32,894 nucleotides of DNA, taken from NCBI RefSeq assembly GCF_002835735.1, contig NZ_PISD01000026.1, positions 1-32,894 of the forward strand, read 5' to 3'. Below, piece by piece: positions 23,896 through 32,343 of the stretch. The notes under the pieces are model-generated. The model was not told the DNA's origin, ran no database searches, and worked only from the letters and a program-made list of their open reading frames with translations. The position numbers were made by a program, and so were the translations under genes. The stretch comes from Cytobacillus horneckiae (GTDB taxonomy: Bacteria; Bacillota; Bacilli; Bacillales; Cytobacillaceae). Numbering within the stretch: the first letter of the stretch is position 1; each line of letters begins with the position of its first letter.

Positions 23896-24561
23896 TTATC
23901 GTACGATACCCATCACAAAGCCATCATATCCCTTTTGACCAACTGTTTGAATGGCAGTAGAATCTATGCGAGGATCTTTATTCAATAAATCAATAAATTG
24001 CCTCACACCTTGTACGCGTTTATCGTCACTATTTTCTTCAATTACTTCACCATTTCTTACGACGTTGTCAGCGATGATTAATGCTCCTGGATTCGCCAGC
24101 TTTAATGCCCAGTTTAAATATTGAGGATTGTTTTCTTTATCGGCATCTATAAAAATAAAATCAAATTTGAGTCCTTTTTCCTCTAATGTCGGCAAAGTAT
24201 CCAGCGCTTTTCCAACGATGATTTCAATTTGTTGTTCATATCCGGATCTTTTGATGTTTTGCCGGGCAATTTCTGCATGTTCCGGTTCAACTTCTAATGT
24301 ATATACTTTTCCATTCTCAGGCAGGGCATGGGCAAACCATAGGCTGCTATATCCGCCTAATGTTCCTATTTCTAATACATTCTTTGCTGCTTTCATTTTC
24401 GTTAATAAATAAAGTAGCTTACCTTGGGGTGGAGAGACATCAATTTCTGGAATACCAGCCTCTTTATTTGCATCCAATACATGTTCAAATGTTGAATCCA
24501 ATGTAATTAGCTTTTCGATAAAATACTCATCTACTTCAGACCAGACCACATCATTCCTCAT
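23896..24561 (-). CDS. O-methyltransferase (COG4122, Methyltransf_3-type)
   Basis: This 221-residue cytosolic methyltransferase of the caffeoyl-CoA/catechol O-methyltransferase-like group has motif I VLEIGTLGGYSSLWFA at 62-77. The acidic metal-linked FIFIDADKENN is at about 136-146, and ADNVVRNGEV is the third metal-site segment. The pattern fits divalent-cation-dependent O-methylation of small molecules. GGGAG precedes ATG 24561. It is divergent from a LysR regulator, the classical layout in which the LysR protein activates its neighbour. The substrate is unknown. Confidence 0.88.
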   Translation of the reverse strand: MRNDVVWSEVDEYFIEKLITLDSTFEHVLDANKEAGIPEIDVSPPQGKLLYLLTKMKAAKNVLEIGTLGGYSSLWFAHALPENGKVYTLEVEPEHAEIARQNIKRSGYEQQIEIIVGKALDTLPTLEEKGLKFDFIFIDADKENNPQYLNWALKLANPGALIIADNVVRNGEVIEENSDDKRVQGVRQFIDLLNKDPRIDSTAIQTVGQKGYDGFVMGIVR

Positions 24562-24639
24562 TTTTTAATCTCCCTTAAAGTATAATTTTCTTTTTTGATT
24601 CCTCTTTCATTTTCAGTATATGGTAAGATAAATCATAAG

Positions 24640-24656
24640 AAAAATATATTATTTTT
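24640..24656. promoter_or_regulatory. Possible LysR binding site between divergent genes
   Basis: AAAAATA-TAT-TATTTTT is a perfect 7-bp inverted repeat in the intergenic space. It includes a T-N11-A pattern usual for LysR proteins. The AT richness weakens the evidence. Confidence 0.35.
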
Positions 24657-24695
24657 ATAAAAATATAAGTTTTATTTATGTATGGAGGCAGATTA

Positions 24696-25586
24696 GTGAA
24701 TATACACGGGTTAAGGCTATTTTATCAAGTAGCTAAAATAGGCAGCTTTACAAAAGCAGCTGAAATCATGAGAATTAGTCAGCCGGCAGTATCAAGCCAA
24801 ATAAAAAAATTTGAACATGAAATAGGCATAGCCTTATTTAAACAGCAAGGAAGGAGAGCAGTGCTGACAGAGTTTGGAGAATCATTGGCAACTAAAGCCG
24901 AGAATCTATTCTCGCTTGAAAATCAGATCGAGTCATATATCGATGATTACCGCAAGGGTGAGGCAGGAACGATACGAATAGTCGCGACCTATCTTCCAGC
25001 TAATTTCTTAATTCCTAAATGGGCTGCCACATTTAAGCGGGAAAATGAGAAGGTCAATCTTGTCATATCGACTACAAATACAAAGGACGCTTTTGAACAA
25101 TTACAGCACTATAAAGCGGATATAGCCATTTTCGGTGGAGGGATATCAGAGCGGCCGGAGGATATCGATTGGGATGAATTGTTTGAAGATGAACTTTGGT
25201 TTGTTGTCGCACCTAACCATCCTTATGCGAATCAGTCCGTTACATTGGAAGAGATGGTGAAGGAACCATTTGTTATGAGAGAGGAAGGCAGTTCGATGAG
25301 AGAGCATTTGTTTTCACTCTGTCACGCCCACCTGCTAAATCCGCCGAAAGTCGCGCTACAATTTGATGGACTTAGTGAAACAATCAGCTCGGTTATGGCT
25401 GGCTATGGTGCGAATTTTATCTCTTCCCTTGTTGCGCGTGAATATGTCGAACGTGGCCAATTAGCAAGAGTTTATGTAGAGGCTGTTCACATCAAGCATA
25501 AAATCGCTATTTGTACAAGGAAAGAAGAAAAGCAAAGTTTGCTCATTAAAAAATTTATTGAAACCTGTAAAATGAAACACATTTAG
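24696..25586 (+). CDS. LysR-family transcriptional regulator
   Basis: This 296-residue regulator has an N-terminal winged helix (residues about 1-60): MNIHGLRLFYQVAKIGSFTK, AAEIMRISQPAVSSQIKKFE. The effector-binding domain from about 90 begins GTIRIVATYLPANFLIP. GGAGG at 24684-24688 fits the GTG at 24696; an ATG at 24678 precedes that site. It is divergent from the O-methyltransferase gene and close (33 bases) to a downstream methyltransferase, either of which it may control. Family certainty is high; the effector is unknown. Confidence 0.92.
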   Translation: MNIHGLRLFYQVAKIGSFTKAAEIMRISQPAVSSQIKKFEHEIGIALFKQQGRRAVLTEFGESLATKAENLFSLENQIESYIDDYRKGEAGTIRIVATYLPANFLIPKWAATFKRENEKVNLVISTTNTKDAFEQLQHYKADIAIFGGGISERPEDIDWDELFEDELWFVVAPNHPYANQSVTLEEMVKEPFVMREEGSSMREHLFSLCHAHLLNPPKVALQFDGLSETISSVMAGYGANFISSLVAREYVERGQLARVYVEAVHIKHKIAICTRKEEKQSLLIKKFIETCKMKHI

Positions 25587-25610
25587 TTTTGTGAGTTTTT
25601 AAGAGGGGAT

Positions 25611-26351
25611 GTGCCGCAGGTGAAACAAAACAAATATGACGATGATCATTTTTTCTCCGTTTATGAAAATATGCCAAGGTCTGTTAATGGACTGGAAGGA
25701 GCAGGTGAATGGCATATATTGCGCTCGCTAATGCCGGATTTTAAAAATAAAGCAGTATTGGATTTAGGCTGCGGGTTTGGTTGGCATTGCCGCTATGCAA
25801 GTGAACAAGGAGCAGAATCTGTTATTGGGGTAGATATATCAGAGAAAATGATTGAAAAGGCGGGCGAAATGACTGCGGATGAGCAAATTTCCTATCTGAA
25901 TTTGCCTATTGAAGATATTGCTTTTTTACCATCTCAGTTTGATGTTGTGTTAAGTTCACTGGCGTTCCATTATGTCCAATCGTTTGCAGAAGTCTGCAAT
26001 AAAATTTATCGCTATTTAAAACCGGGTGGAACCTTTCTTTTTTCTGTAGAGCACCCGATTTTTACTTCGAGAGAAGAGCAGGATTGGTATTATGATGAGA
26101 ACGGAAATCGTCTTCATTGGGCAGTTGATCATTATCAATCTGAAGGACAGAGGAAAACTTCATTTTTAACAGACAATGTGATTAAATATCACCGCACTTT
26201 ATCGACGTATATCAATACTTTAATTGAAGCTGGCTTTACTATCCGTGCAGTAAAGGAGCCGATCCCTGCAAAGGAAATGATTAAAAATTCTTCGGAAATG
26301 AAGGATGAATTGCGGAGGCCTATGTTCCTCATTCTTTTAGCAGAAAAGTAA
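25611..26351 (+). CDS. Class I SAM-dependent methyltransferase
   Basis: This protein of about 246 residues has motif I AVLDLGCGFGWHCRYA at residues 48-63 and VIGVDIS with an acidic strand-2 end. Motif II/III are visible as PIEDIAFLPSQFDVVLSSLA and the YLKPGGTFLFSVEHP segment. The group methylates small molecules or RNA in other bacteria. The start is uncertain: GTG 25611 is only about 4 bases after AGGGG, while GTG 25620 gives MKQNKYDDDHFF, more like relatives. It follows the LysR gene by 24 to 33 bases and may share its transcript. Confidence 0.85.
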   Translation: MPQVKQNKYDDDHFFSVYENMPRSVNGLEGAGEWHILRSLMPDFKNKAVLDLGCGFGWHCRYASEQGAESVIGVDISEKMIEKAGEMTADEQISYLNLPIEDIAFLPSQFDVVLSSLAFHYVQSFAEVCNKIYRYLKPGGTFLFSVEHPIFTSREEQDWYYDENGNRLHWAVDHYQSEGQRKTSFLTDNVIKYHRTLSTYINTLIEAGFTIRAVKEPIPAKEMIKNSSEMKDELRRPMFLILLAEK

Positions 26352-26517
26352 TTTCACTTGAGGATTGGAGACCTCAGCACAAACCCAATCAACAGTCAAA
26401 ATGAACATTCATAAGAAATAATTATGGAAATTAATAAATAATATAAAATTTACTAATGGAAAATCGTGTATTAAGCTTATATGGAAGAGGTAAGCCGCTT
26501 TAGAGAGGAGAATTCAT

Positions 26518-27441
26518 ATGAGCTACTTCACGACAATATTTATAAATGTGGTTTTGCCTATTTTAATTTTGATGGGTGTCGGTGCCTTGATGCAAAAGAA
26601 ATTTTCGTTTCAACTAGGGCAAATTTCGACGTTAATTACATACTGCTTTATGCCTGCAGCGATATTTATTAATGTTTATCAAACTAGATTTGAAGCGCAA
26701 TTATTCGGTCAGCTCGTTTTATATCTTGGGCTATTTACTGTAAGTTTAATGATTTTTGGCAGCTTGCTGGCAAAGATGCTGAAGCTGAATCGAGGGGAAG
26801 CGGCGACTTTAAAAAACAGCATTTCACTAATGAATTCAAATAATTACGGTCTGCCTGTCAGCCAGCTCGTTTTTAGCACAAACCCTTTAGGTGTGTCCAT
26901 ACAAATTATTATCATAGTCTTGCAAAACCTTCTTACATATACCTATGGACTTTACAACCTCTTATCTGCTTCAAAATCAGCGCTTGGAATTTTAAAATCG
27001 TTAATGAAGCTGCCGATTATTCATGCTCTCATACTTGGCTTGGTGTTTGTGTTACTTGATCTTCAACTGCCGGCATTTGCATTGATTCCGCTTGAACAAT
27101 TGTCAAATGGTTTCATCGGCCTCGCGTTAATTCTTCTCGGTGCACAGCTTTCTGGTATTAAAATTAAATCCTTTCATCGCGTCATTACATGGAGTTTAAT
27201 AGGGAGGTTAATTGCAGGGCCGGCATTTGCTTTTGGTTTTATATGGTTATTAGGAATTGAAGGCGTGCTGGCACAGTCATTATTCATTGCAAGTGCTTTT
27301 CCCACATCCAGGAACACTGCAACCATCGCTTTCGAGTACAATGTTGAGCCGGATTTAACTGCTCAGGTCGTCCTATATACTACATTATTAAGCAGCATCA
27401 CTGTCACTATTGTTATCTATTTATCTATGGTTTTATTTTAA
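26518..27441 (+). CDS. AEC (auxin efflux carrier) family transporter
   Basis: This is a 307-residue integral membrane protein with about ten hydrophobic segments. The N-terminal half carries MGVGALMQKKFSF and the SNNYGLPVSQLVF motif; the C-terminal half has FIASAFPTSRNTATIAFEYN and EPDLTAQVVLYTTLLS. These are the usual AEC/BART-type fold signatures. Bacterial members export or import organic acids such as malonate or malate; the substrate here is unknown. AGGAG precedes ATG 26518. It is transcribed alone from an AT-rich upstream region with no adjacent regulator. Confidence 0.88.
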   Translation: MSYFTTIFINVVLPILILMGVGALMQKKFSFQLGQISTLITYCFMPAAIFINVYQTRFEAQLFGQLVLYLGLFTVSLMIFGSLLAKMLKLNRGEAATLKNSISLMNSNNYGLPVSQLVFSTNPLGVSIQIIIIVLQNLLTYTYGLYNLLSASKSALGILKSLMKLPIIHALILGLVFVLLDLQLPAFALIPLEQLSNGFIGLALILLGAQLSGIKIKSFHRVITWSLIGRLIAGPAFAFGFIWLLGIEGVLAQSLFIASAFPTSRNTATIAFEYNVEPDLTAQVVLYTTLLSSITVTIVIYLSMVLF

Positions 27442-27501
27442 GTGTTAAAAAATTCCGAAAAGGATGGTAAAATACATTAAAAAACATCAGGAGGATTAGT
27501 A

Positions 27502-28122
27502 ATGGATAATTACTTATTGTTCTTAACTATGTCGCTGTTACTTGTCATTTTACCAGGCCCTGATACAACATTAGTTATTCAAAGTGCGGTCATATCAGGG
27601 AAGAAAAATGGATTGTTGACTGTATTTGGCTCTGTTTCAGGCGTGTTAGTGCACACGACCGCCGCAGTCCTTGGTTTATCAGCCATCATAGTGAAATCGG
27701 CGCTATTATTTTCGATATTGAAATATATTGGTGCGATTTACTTAATTTATCTTGGCGTCATGTCATTCATTGCAATTAAGAAAGGCAATAATCATAATGA
27801 GGCCGTTCAGCCAAAAAAAGCGCAAAAATCCTTTTTTCTTCAAGACTTTACAACCAATGCTTCTAACCCAAAAGTTGCTGTGTTCTTCTTAACGTTTTTA
27901 CCGCATTTCATCACATCAAAAGAACAAGCATTATTTCAATTTCTTATAATGGGATTATCGTATGCACTCATTACTATTCTATGGTTGATATTATTAGTTT
28001 TCCTTGTAAGCACAATCTCCGGATGGCTAAAGAAACCTGCAGTTCAAAATATGATTCATGGATGTACCGGAGCAGTATTAATGATATTCGGCATTCGCCT
28101 GGCATTAGAGAAACAGCCATAA
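27502..28122 (+). CDS. LysE/RhtB-family amino-acid exporter
   Basis: This 206-residue membrane protein has about five to six hydrophobic helices. The signature LLLVILPGPDTTLVIQSAVI is at about 12-31, followed by GKKNGLLTVFGSVSGV, the hallmark of the LysE/RhtB translocators. A hydrophilic loop of about 25 residues with several lysines lies near the middle, then FTTNASNPKVAVFFLTFLPH. Family members export amino acids or homoserine lactone precursors. AGGAGG precedes ATG 27502. The terminator at 28110 overlaps the last codons and stop. Confidence 0.88.
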   Translation: MDNYLLFLTMSLLLVILPGPDTTLVIQSAVISGKKNGLLTVFGSVSGVLVHTTAAVLGLSAIIVKSALLFSILKYIGAIYLIYLGVMSFIAIKKGNNHNEAVQPKKAQKSFFLQDFTTNASNPKVAVFFLTFLPHFITSKEQALFQFLIMGLSYALITILWLILLVFLVSTISGWLKKPAVQNMIHGCTGAVLMIFGIRLALEKQP

Positions 28123-28135
28123 GCTGTTTCTTTTT
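28110..28135 (+). terminator. Terminator overlapping the exporter stop codon
   Basis: GAAACAGC (28110-28117) and GCTGTTTC (28123-28130) are perfect 8-bp arms. The TAA stop (28120-28122) lies in the loop, and five or more T follow. Confidence 0.8.
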
Positions 28136-28161
28136 ACCTCAATACATTCCCCCTCGAAAGG

Positions 28162-28531
28162 ATGAAAAAAAAGAATCTAAAACCCCTTAAGTCTTTTACT
28201 GTTCGCAATTTTTATGATGCTTTGGATGGTCGCCATTCCTTATTAGTTGAAGACAAAAAGTACTTGGGAAATTTGAAGAAAGGCGAAGCTGGCGAAAGGC
28301 CTTGGAGAATGAACAGTTAAAACAAATCTCAGCAGACGTAATAATAATCTCCGGTTTAACATTCAAAATCTCCAATACCCTTATTCAAATTGATTACCTC
28401 TGTATTTTTCAAAAGAAAATAGTCGTTTATGAAGTTAAGTACTTTGAAGCAAGAAAAATGGTTATTTTGAAGAGCAAGAAAAATGGCTGCATTTTACAGA
28501 AACTGCCGATGATTCATTGCTATTACTTTAA
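28162..28531 (+). pseudogene. NERD-domain protein, frameshifted and truncated
   Basis: AAAGG precedes ATG 28162 which reads MKKKNLKPLKSF, DALDGRHSLLVEDKKYLGNL and KKGEAGE, then runs to a stop. The neighbouring frame resumes ALENEQLKQISADVIIISG and IQIDYLCIFQKKIVVYEVKY, the conserved NERD strands with the catalytic-type acidic and lysine residues. A third frame then resumes GYFEEQEKWLHFTETADDSL and stops at 28529-28531. NERD domains are nuclease-like and normally about 110 residues inside larger proteins, so the C-terminal part is missing. A 13-base direct repeat at 28449-28461 and 28474-28486 lies at the second frame break. Two frameshifts show it is inactive. Confidence 0.75.
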
Positions 28532-28641
28532 ACAGAAAATATTTGAATATTCTAGCCTTTAAGACTTCTTCGTATATAGCAATCTCTTCAAATTGATTTA
28601 TAATTATAATCAGAAAATTCATTTAGAAAAGAGGAATACAA

Positions 28642-29019
28642 ATGAAGCATCTTCAAAAAGAATATCAGGCTTTTCAAGAGGAGATGGGGTTTGATCGCTA
28701 TAACAAAGACAGCTATCAGGAAAATAAGACTTTTTTGTTGTACATACATATGCTTTTAACGACTGAAGTTGCAGAGGTTGCAGAGGAATTCAGAACATTA
28801 TTTATTGAAAGTGAGAAAAGAATATGTGCTGGTATGGATGAGGTGGAGGCGCTAGAGATAGGCAAGGATAAAGTTCAAGAGAATCTGGGGAAGGAACTAG
28901 CAGATTGTTTTGCCTATATATGTAAACTAGCGAATTATTTTGATTATGATCTGGAAAACGAGTTATATAAAAAGTTCGCTGAAATTAAGGAAAGACAACC
29001 TGCAAGACAAAATACATAA
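28642..29019 (+). CDS. MazG-like NTP pyrophosphohydrolase-fold protein
   Basis: This 125-residue cytosolic protein has the all-alpha MazG/NTP-PPase fold pattern: EVAEVAEEFR at residues 42-51 (the E-x-x-E pair) and KELADCFAYICKLANYFDYD at about 84-103 (E-x-x-D). These carry the Mg-binding acidic residues that hydrolyse NTPs to NMPs. The segment between, about residues 55-80, is longer than in short MazG proteins. AGAGGA precedes the ATG. The next gene begins 15 bases downstream, so the two may be co-transcribed. Substrate (house-cleaning of damaged nucleotides or other) is inferred. Confidence 0.78.
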   Translation: MKHLQKEYQAFQEEMGFDRYNKDSYQENKTFLLYIHMLLTTEVAEVAEEFRTLFIESEKRICAGMDEVEALEIGKDKVQENLGKELADCFAYICKLANYFDYDLENELYKKFAEIKERQPARQNT

Positions 29020-29034
29020 AAAGGAGAGTCTACA

Positions 29035-29562
29035 ATGTTTCCACTATTAGAAACGAATAGACTGATATTAAGAGAGATAGAAAAGAACGATGCAGAGGCA
29101 CTTTTTGCCGGTTTTTCAAATGATGAAGTGCTGCAATATTATGGTCAAGAAGCAATGAAAACAATGGATGAGGCTGAGGCATTTGTAGATTTTTTTGCAA
29201 AAAACTATCAGGAGAAAAAGGGCATCCGCTGGGGGATTCAGCGAAAAGAAACAGAGCATATAATCGGAACAATTGGATTCAATGCATGGATGCCAAAACA
29301 TAGGCGAGCAGAAATCGGATATGAGCTTCAGCCGGATTTTTGGAGGAAAGGCTATGCATATGAAGCAGTGCAAGCAGTAACGAACTACGGTTTTCATGAT
29401 TTGGGTTTAACAAGAATAGGTGCAGTTGTGTTTAAGGAAAATAAAGCATCCTATCAATTATTATCTAAAATTGGGTTTCAAAGAGAAGGAGTATTAAGGG
29501 ATTATATGTATCAAAATGGAAAACCATATGATACGTATGTTTATTCATTATTAAAGTATTGA
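29035..29562 (+). CDS. GNAT acetyltransferase, RimJ/RimL-type
   Basis: This 175-residue cytosolic enzyme has the RimJ/RimL-like layout: LLETNRLILREIEKNDAEAL at residues 4-23, the acetyl-CoA loop QPDFWRKGYAYEA at 99-111, and late strands VVFKENKASYQLLSKIGFQR and EGVLRDYMY. Family members acetylate ribosomal-protein N-termini or antibiotics and other small molecules; the target is not evident here. AAGGAG precedes the ATG. It follows the MazG-like gene by 15 bases. Downstream a repeated segment and the broken Ger(x)C gene lie on the other strand. Confidence 0.88.
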   Translation: MFPLLETNRLILREIEKNDAEALFAGFSNDEVLQYYGQEAMKTMDEAEAFVDFFAKNYQEKKGIRWGIQRKETEHIIGTIGFNAWMPKHRRAEIGYELQPDFWRKGYAYEAVQAVTNYGFHDLGLTRIGAVVFKENKASYQLLSKIGFQREGVLRDYMYQNGKPYDTYVYSLLKY

Positions 29563-29572
29563 CAGAGATGAT

Positions 29573-29734
29573 AAAAGGAAACAATCAATGTTCCCAGGCT
29601 GTAGAGCAACTCATCTTAAAAATGAAGGATTTGGGATCTCTCTCGCTTCTCTCCCGCAGGAGTCGAGCGGACACCTCTTCAAATAAAGCTACATTTTTTT
29701 CACTTTCGAAGGCAAAAGGAAACAATCAATGTTC
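29573..29734. repeat. 21-bp direct repeats around a short segment
   Basis: AAAAGGAAACAATCAATGTT plus C occurs at 29573-29593 and again at 29714-29734. The 120 bases between contain a relatively GC-rich piece (TCTCCCGCAGGAGTCGAGCG, near 29650-29669). The second copy forms part of the hairpin at 29708-29746. The arrangement resembles a small inserted element bounded by duplicated flanks. No transposase is present. Confidence 0.6.
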
Positions 29735-29746
29735 TCTTTTGCCTTC
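29708..29746. terminator. Terminator hairpin between acetyltransferase and Ger(x)C gene
   Basis: GAAGGCAAAAG (29708-29718) and CTTTTGCCTTC (29736-29746) are perfect 11-bp arms around a 17-base loop. The loop holds the stop codon (29726-29728) of the ancestral Ger(x)C frame on the minus strand. T-rich sequence follows on the plus side. Confidence 0.7.
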
Positions 29747-30873
29747 ATTCTTACTAATTTTATTAGAGCTTTTTACTTCTCTAATTTTTATATCTATATC
29801 ATCAATGGTCATATTGTTTAACATATCATGATGCAGCTTTTGAGCCCAAAGCTTATTTTTGTAACGGAATAAGTAATCTTCAAATTGGTAGATGTCTGCA
29901 TTTTTATTTCTTGCACTGCTTATCGATTGGAAGATTTCCTCTTTCAGGTTTCCCTTAGTAAATAATGTAATTGTTTTTGATTTTTCTTTTGTGCATGTTC
30001 TCTAAGGATAAGTGATATATCTACACTTAAATGATAACGCGGAGCCCCATTCTTCACTATGACACTTCGTTTTACTTTAGGGTTACGGATTTCTGCTGTG
30101 ACAGGCGTTTCATCATCAGAGTACTTAACATGTGTAAGTGTTCTTTTTGTGTCATTGTTCATTTTAATAAATCCGACCATTGGCTCCCTGTCTATTTCTC
30201 CTTGTAATTCATAGCCCTTAATAAAAAATCCTCCATCTAATTGGACAACCGGCATATTAGAGGTATCGATATTGATTGTTTTTGGATTCATGACAACTTT
30301 GGGCATTATTAAAGTTTTTGTTTTTTCTTCGACAGCAATGATAAATTCTTCTGCAGATATTGGAGGAATATCAGCAACTGATTGCTGAATTGTTTCTGGA
30401 TGATTAAGCTGGGAATCCGTATGAGGATAATAAAATGGCATTTTTGCTGTAAAAATGGTTCCTATGTCTCCATCTGTACCGTAAACCCAGCCATTTATCC
30501 GCATAGAGTAAATGGAATTTAATGATTCGATTATATTTTGCAACCGATATTTAATCGCATCCTCGGTGAAAATAAATAAAGTTAAGTGTTCAAAGTTTGA
30601 TTGTATTTGCATCGCTTGATAAATTTCAATTAAAGCATCATGGATCGTTGTGCCTTTGCCGACAGCAAGCCAAACTGGTTTTTTTGTATTAATGGAGTCC
30701 CCTTCAAATTGTGCCACATTGGAGAAATCAAGATATTGCATATAAACAATATACTGATTATCTTTAAAGTCGATACCTAAGCCAATTGCAAAGGCTTGAT
30801 ATTGAATTTCAGTTGATTGGCCGCAGCTTGTTAACATAATAAGTGAAAATAATAAGGCCAAAAGCTTTTTCAA
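29726..30873 (-). pseudogene. Ger(x)C-family spore germination lipoprotein, frameshifted
   Basis: Ger(x)C proteins are lipid-anchored subunits of spore germinant receptors. AGGTGA precedes a TTG at 30873 giving MKKLLALLFSLIMLTSCGQS, a signal with lipobox LTSC. The frame continues as typical Ger(x)C sequence (IGLGIDFKDNQYIVYMQYLD) but stops at 29944 after REHAQKKNQKQLHYLLRET. The neighbouring frame carries the usual C-terminus: GNLKEEIFQSISSARNKNAD, IYQFEDYLFRYKNKLW and a stop at 29726. The span of both frames gives about 380 codons, the normal family length, with one base missing, probably in the A-runs on the minus strand at 29973-29990. No GerA/GerB partner is adjacent. A sequencing error in a homopolymer remains possible. 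Confidence 0.82.
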
Positions 30874-31015
30874 ATTAATCACCTGATTTATAAAAAAACA
30901 TACATGTTAATATTCCAAGTATTGCCTTTGTTTATACAAAGAAAAAGAGTAGGCATCATTATGTACTAATCGGTTCAGAATTGATATAGTAATGATATGA
31001 AAGGGGAGCACAATA

Positions 31016-31600
31016 TTGGCACGTCCACTTAATTTTGATCCTTCAGTTAAGTTACAGGAAGTAATGATGCTATTTTGGAAAAAGGGATATAACGGTACTT
31101 CTTTAGCTGACCTTATGCAAGTGACGGGGCTAAGCAAGAGCAGTCTTTATCAAACCTTCGGCAATAAGCATGACTTATTTCTCTCTGCATTTGAAATGTA
31201 TCATCAAAAACGGCTGAGTCAATTAAATGAGATTCTTTCAAGTGAGGATACGGCTTTAAATGCAATTGAAAAATTAATTCATTTTACCATCGCTGAAGAT
31301 AATGAAGTGAATGTTCCATACGGATGCATGACATGTAATGAAGCTGTTGAATTTGGTCCCCATGATATAAAAATGAGCAGGCTTTTGGAAGAAGAGTTTC
31401 AAAAAGTAGAAGCTGAGTTTGTTAAGGTGATAAAAAGAGGCCAAATAGATGGCTCTATTACAAAAGATGTTGATGAAATTTTACTAGCGCGGTTTCTCAC
31501 TGTCACTATACAAGGGATGCACGTGATGATAAGAGCTCGTTCAAATAAGAATCGACTGCAAGATACACTCACAGTGGTAAAAAGAACATTGAAAAAATAA
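31016..31600 (+). CDS. TetR/AcrR-family regulator
   Basis: This 194-residue repressor starts ARPLNFDPSVKLQEVMMLFW, with the helix-turn-helix at about residues 28-52 (TSLADLMQVTGLSKSSLYQT). The C-terminal ligand domain contains YGCMTCNEAVEFGPHD, a Cys-containing segment common in the YezE/TetR_C group. AAGGGGAG precedes the TTG at 31016. Possible -35/-10 boxes and the imperfect repeat TACTA...TAGTA near 30962-30992 lie upstream. It is divergent from the Ger(x)C gene and 20 bases before the DsbA-like gene, probably regulating that operon. Ligand unknown; thiol or electrophile stress is plausible given the neighbour. Confidence 0.88.
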   Translation: MARPLNFDPSVKLQEVMMLFWKKGYNGTSLADLMQVTGLSKSSLYQTFGNKHDLFLSAFEMYHQKRLSQLNEILSSEDTALNAIEKLIHFTIAEDNEVNVPYGCMTCNEAVEFGPHDIKMSRLLEEEFQKVEAEFVKVIKRGQIDGSITKDVDEILLARFLTVTIQGMHVMIRARSNKNRLQDTLTVVKRTLKK

Positions 31601-31620
31601 AAAAGAAAGAAGTGAACAAT

Positions 31621-32316
31621 ATGAAAGTAGAAATCTGGTCAGATATAGCTTGTCCATTTTGTTATATTGGAAAAAGAAAATTTGAGCAAGCATTAGAACA
31701 ATTTGCAGACAGGGATGAAGTAGATGTAACGTTTAAGAGCTTTCAGTTAGATCCTACAGCACCCATCCACTCGGAGCAAACAATGAATGAAATGCTTGTA
31801 GAAAAGAAAGGCATGTCATTAAAGCAAGTGGAACAAATGCAAAGTCACGTGACCATGCAGGCTAAAGAAGTTGGATTAGATTACCATCTTGATAAAGCGC
31901 AAATGACAAACACGATGAACGCACATCGATTGATTCATTTTGCTAAAGAACATGGGAAAATGAATGAAATGAAGGAAAAGTTATTGCAAAGCTACTTTAT
32001 TGATGGAGAGCATGTCGGAGAAATTGAATCATTGGCAAATATAGCTGAACAAATTGGGCTAGACAAAGAGGCAGTGAACCAAATGCTATCCAGCAACCGA
32101 TATGAAGCTGAGGTGCAGCATGATTTGCAGGAGGGTGTGCAAATTGGCGTTCAAGGCGTACCATTCTTTGTCATTAACCGTAAATATGCTGTATCCGGAG
32201 CCCAGCCATCAAATGTCTTTTTAGAAGTATTAAATAAAGTAAATGAAGAGGAAAAACAACAAGAAAAATTGAATATAATTAAACAAGGCGATGCTTGTAC
32301 AGATGGCAGCTGCTAA
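31621..32316 (+). CDS. DsbA-family oxidoreductase, FrnE/YwbO-like
   Basis: This 231-residue protein has a thioredoxin-fold DsbA domain with the active site CPFC at residues 11-14 and the cis-proline GVPFF near 180. The intervening helical insertion is normal for the FrnE group. No signal peptide is seen, so it is cytosolic. Further cysteines lie in the last residues (GDACTDGSC). Members act as disulfide or protein-stress oxidoreductases. ATG 31621 follows AGAAGTG; an upstream GTG at 31612 overlaps that. It is between the TetR and DinB genes, so the three are probably one operon. Confidence 0.9.
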   Translation: MKVEIWSDIACPFCYIGKRKFEQALEQFADRDEVDVTFKSFQLDPTAPIHSEQTMNEMLVEKKGMSLKQVEQMQSHVTMQAKEVGLDYHLDKAQMTNTMNAHRLIHFAKEHGKMNEMKEKLLQSYFIDGEHVGEIESLANIAEQIGLDKEAVNQMLSSNRYEAEVQHDLQEGVQIGVQGVPFFVINRKYAVSGAQPSNVFLEVLNKVNEEEKQQEKLNIIKQGDACTDGSC

Positions 32317-32343
32317 AATTTGTATTTAAAGGAGCGAATTGAA

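Noticed and set aside
3035..26351. A linked multi-methyltransferase natural-product cluster
   Set aside because: The five methyltransferases are spread over 23 kb in separate units, with no synthetase, core peptide or other biosynthetic enzymes between them.
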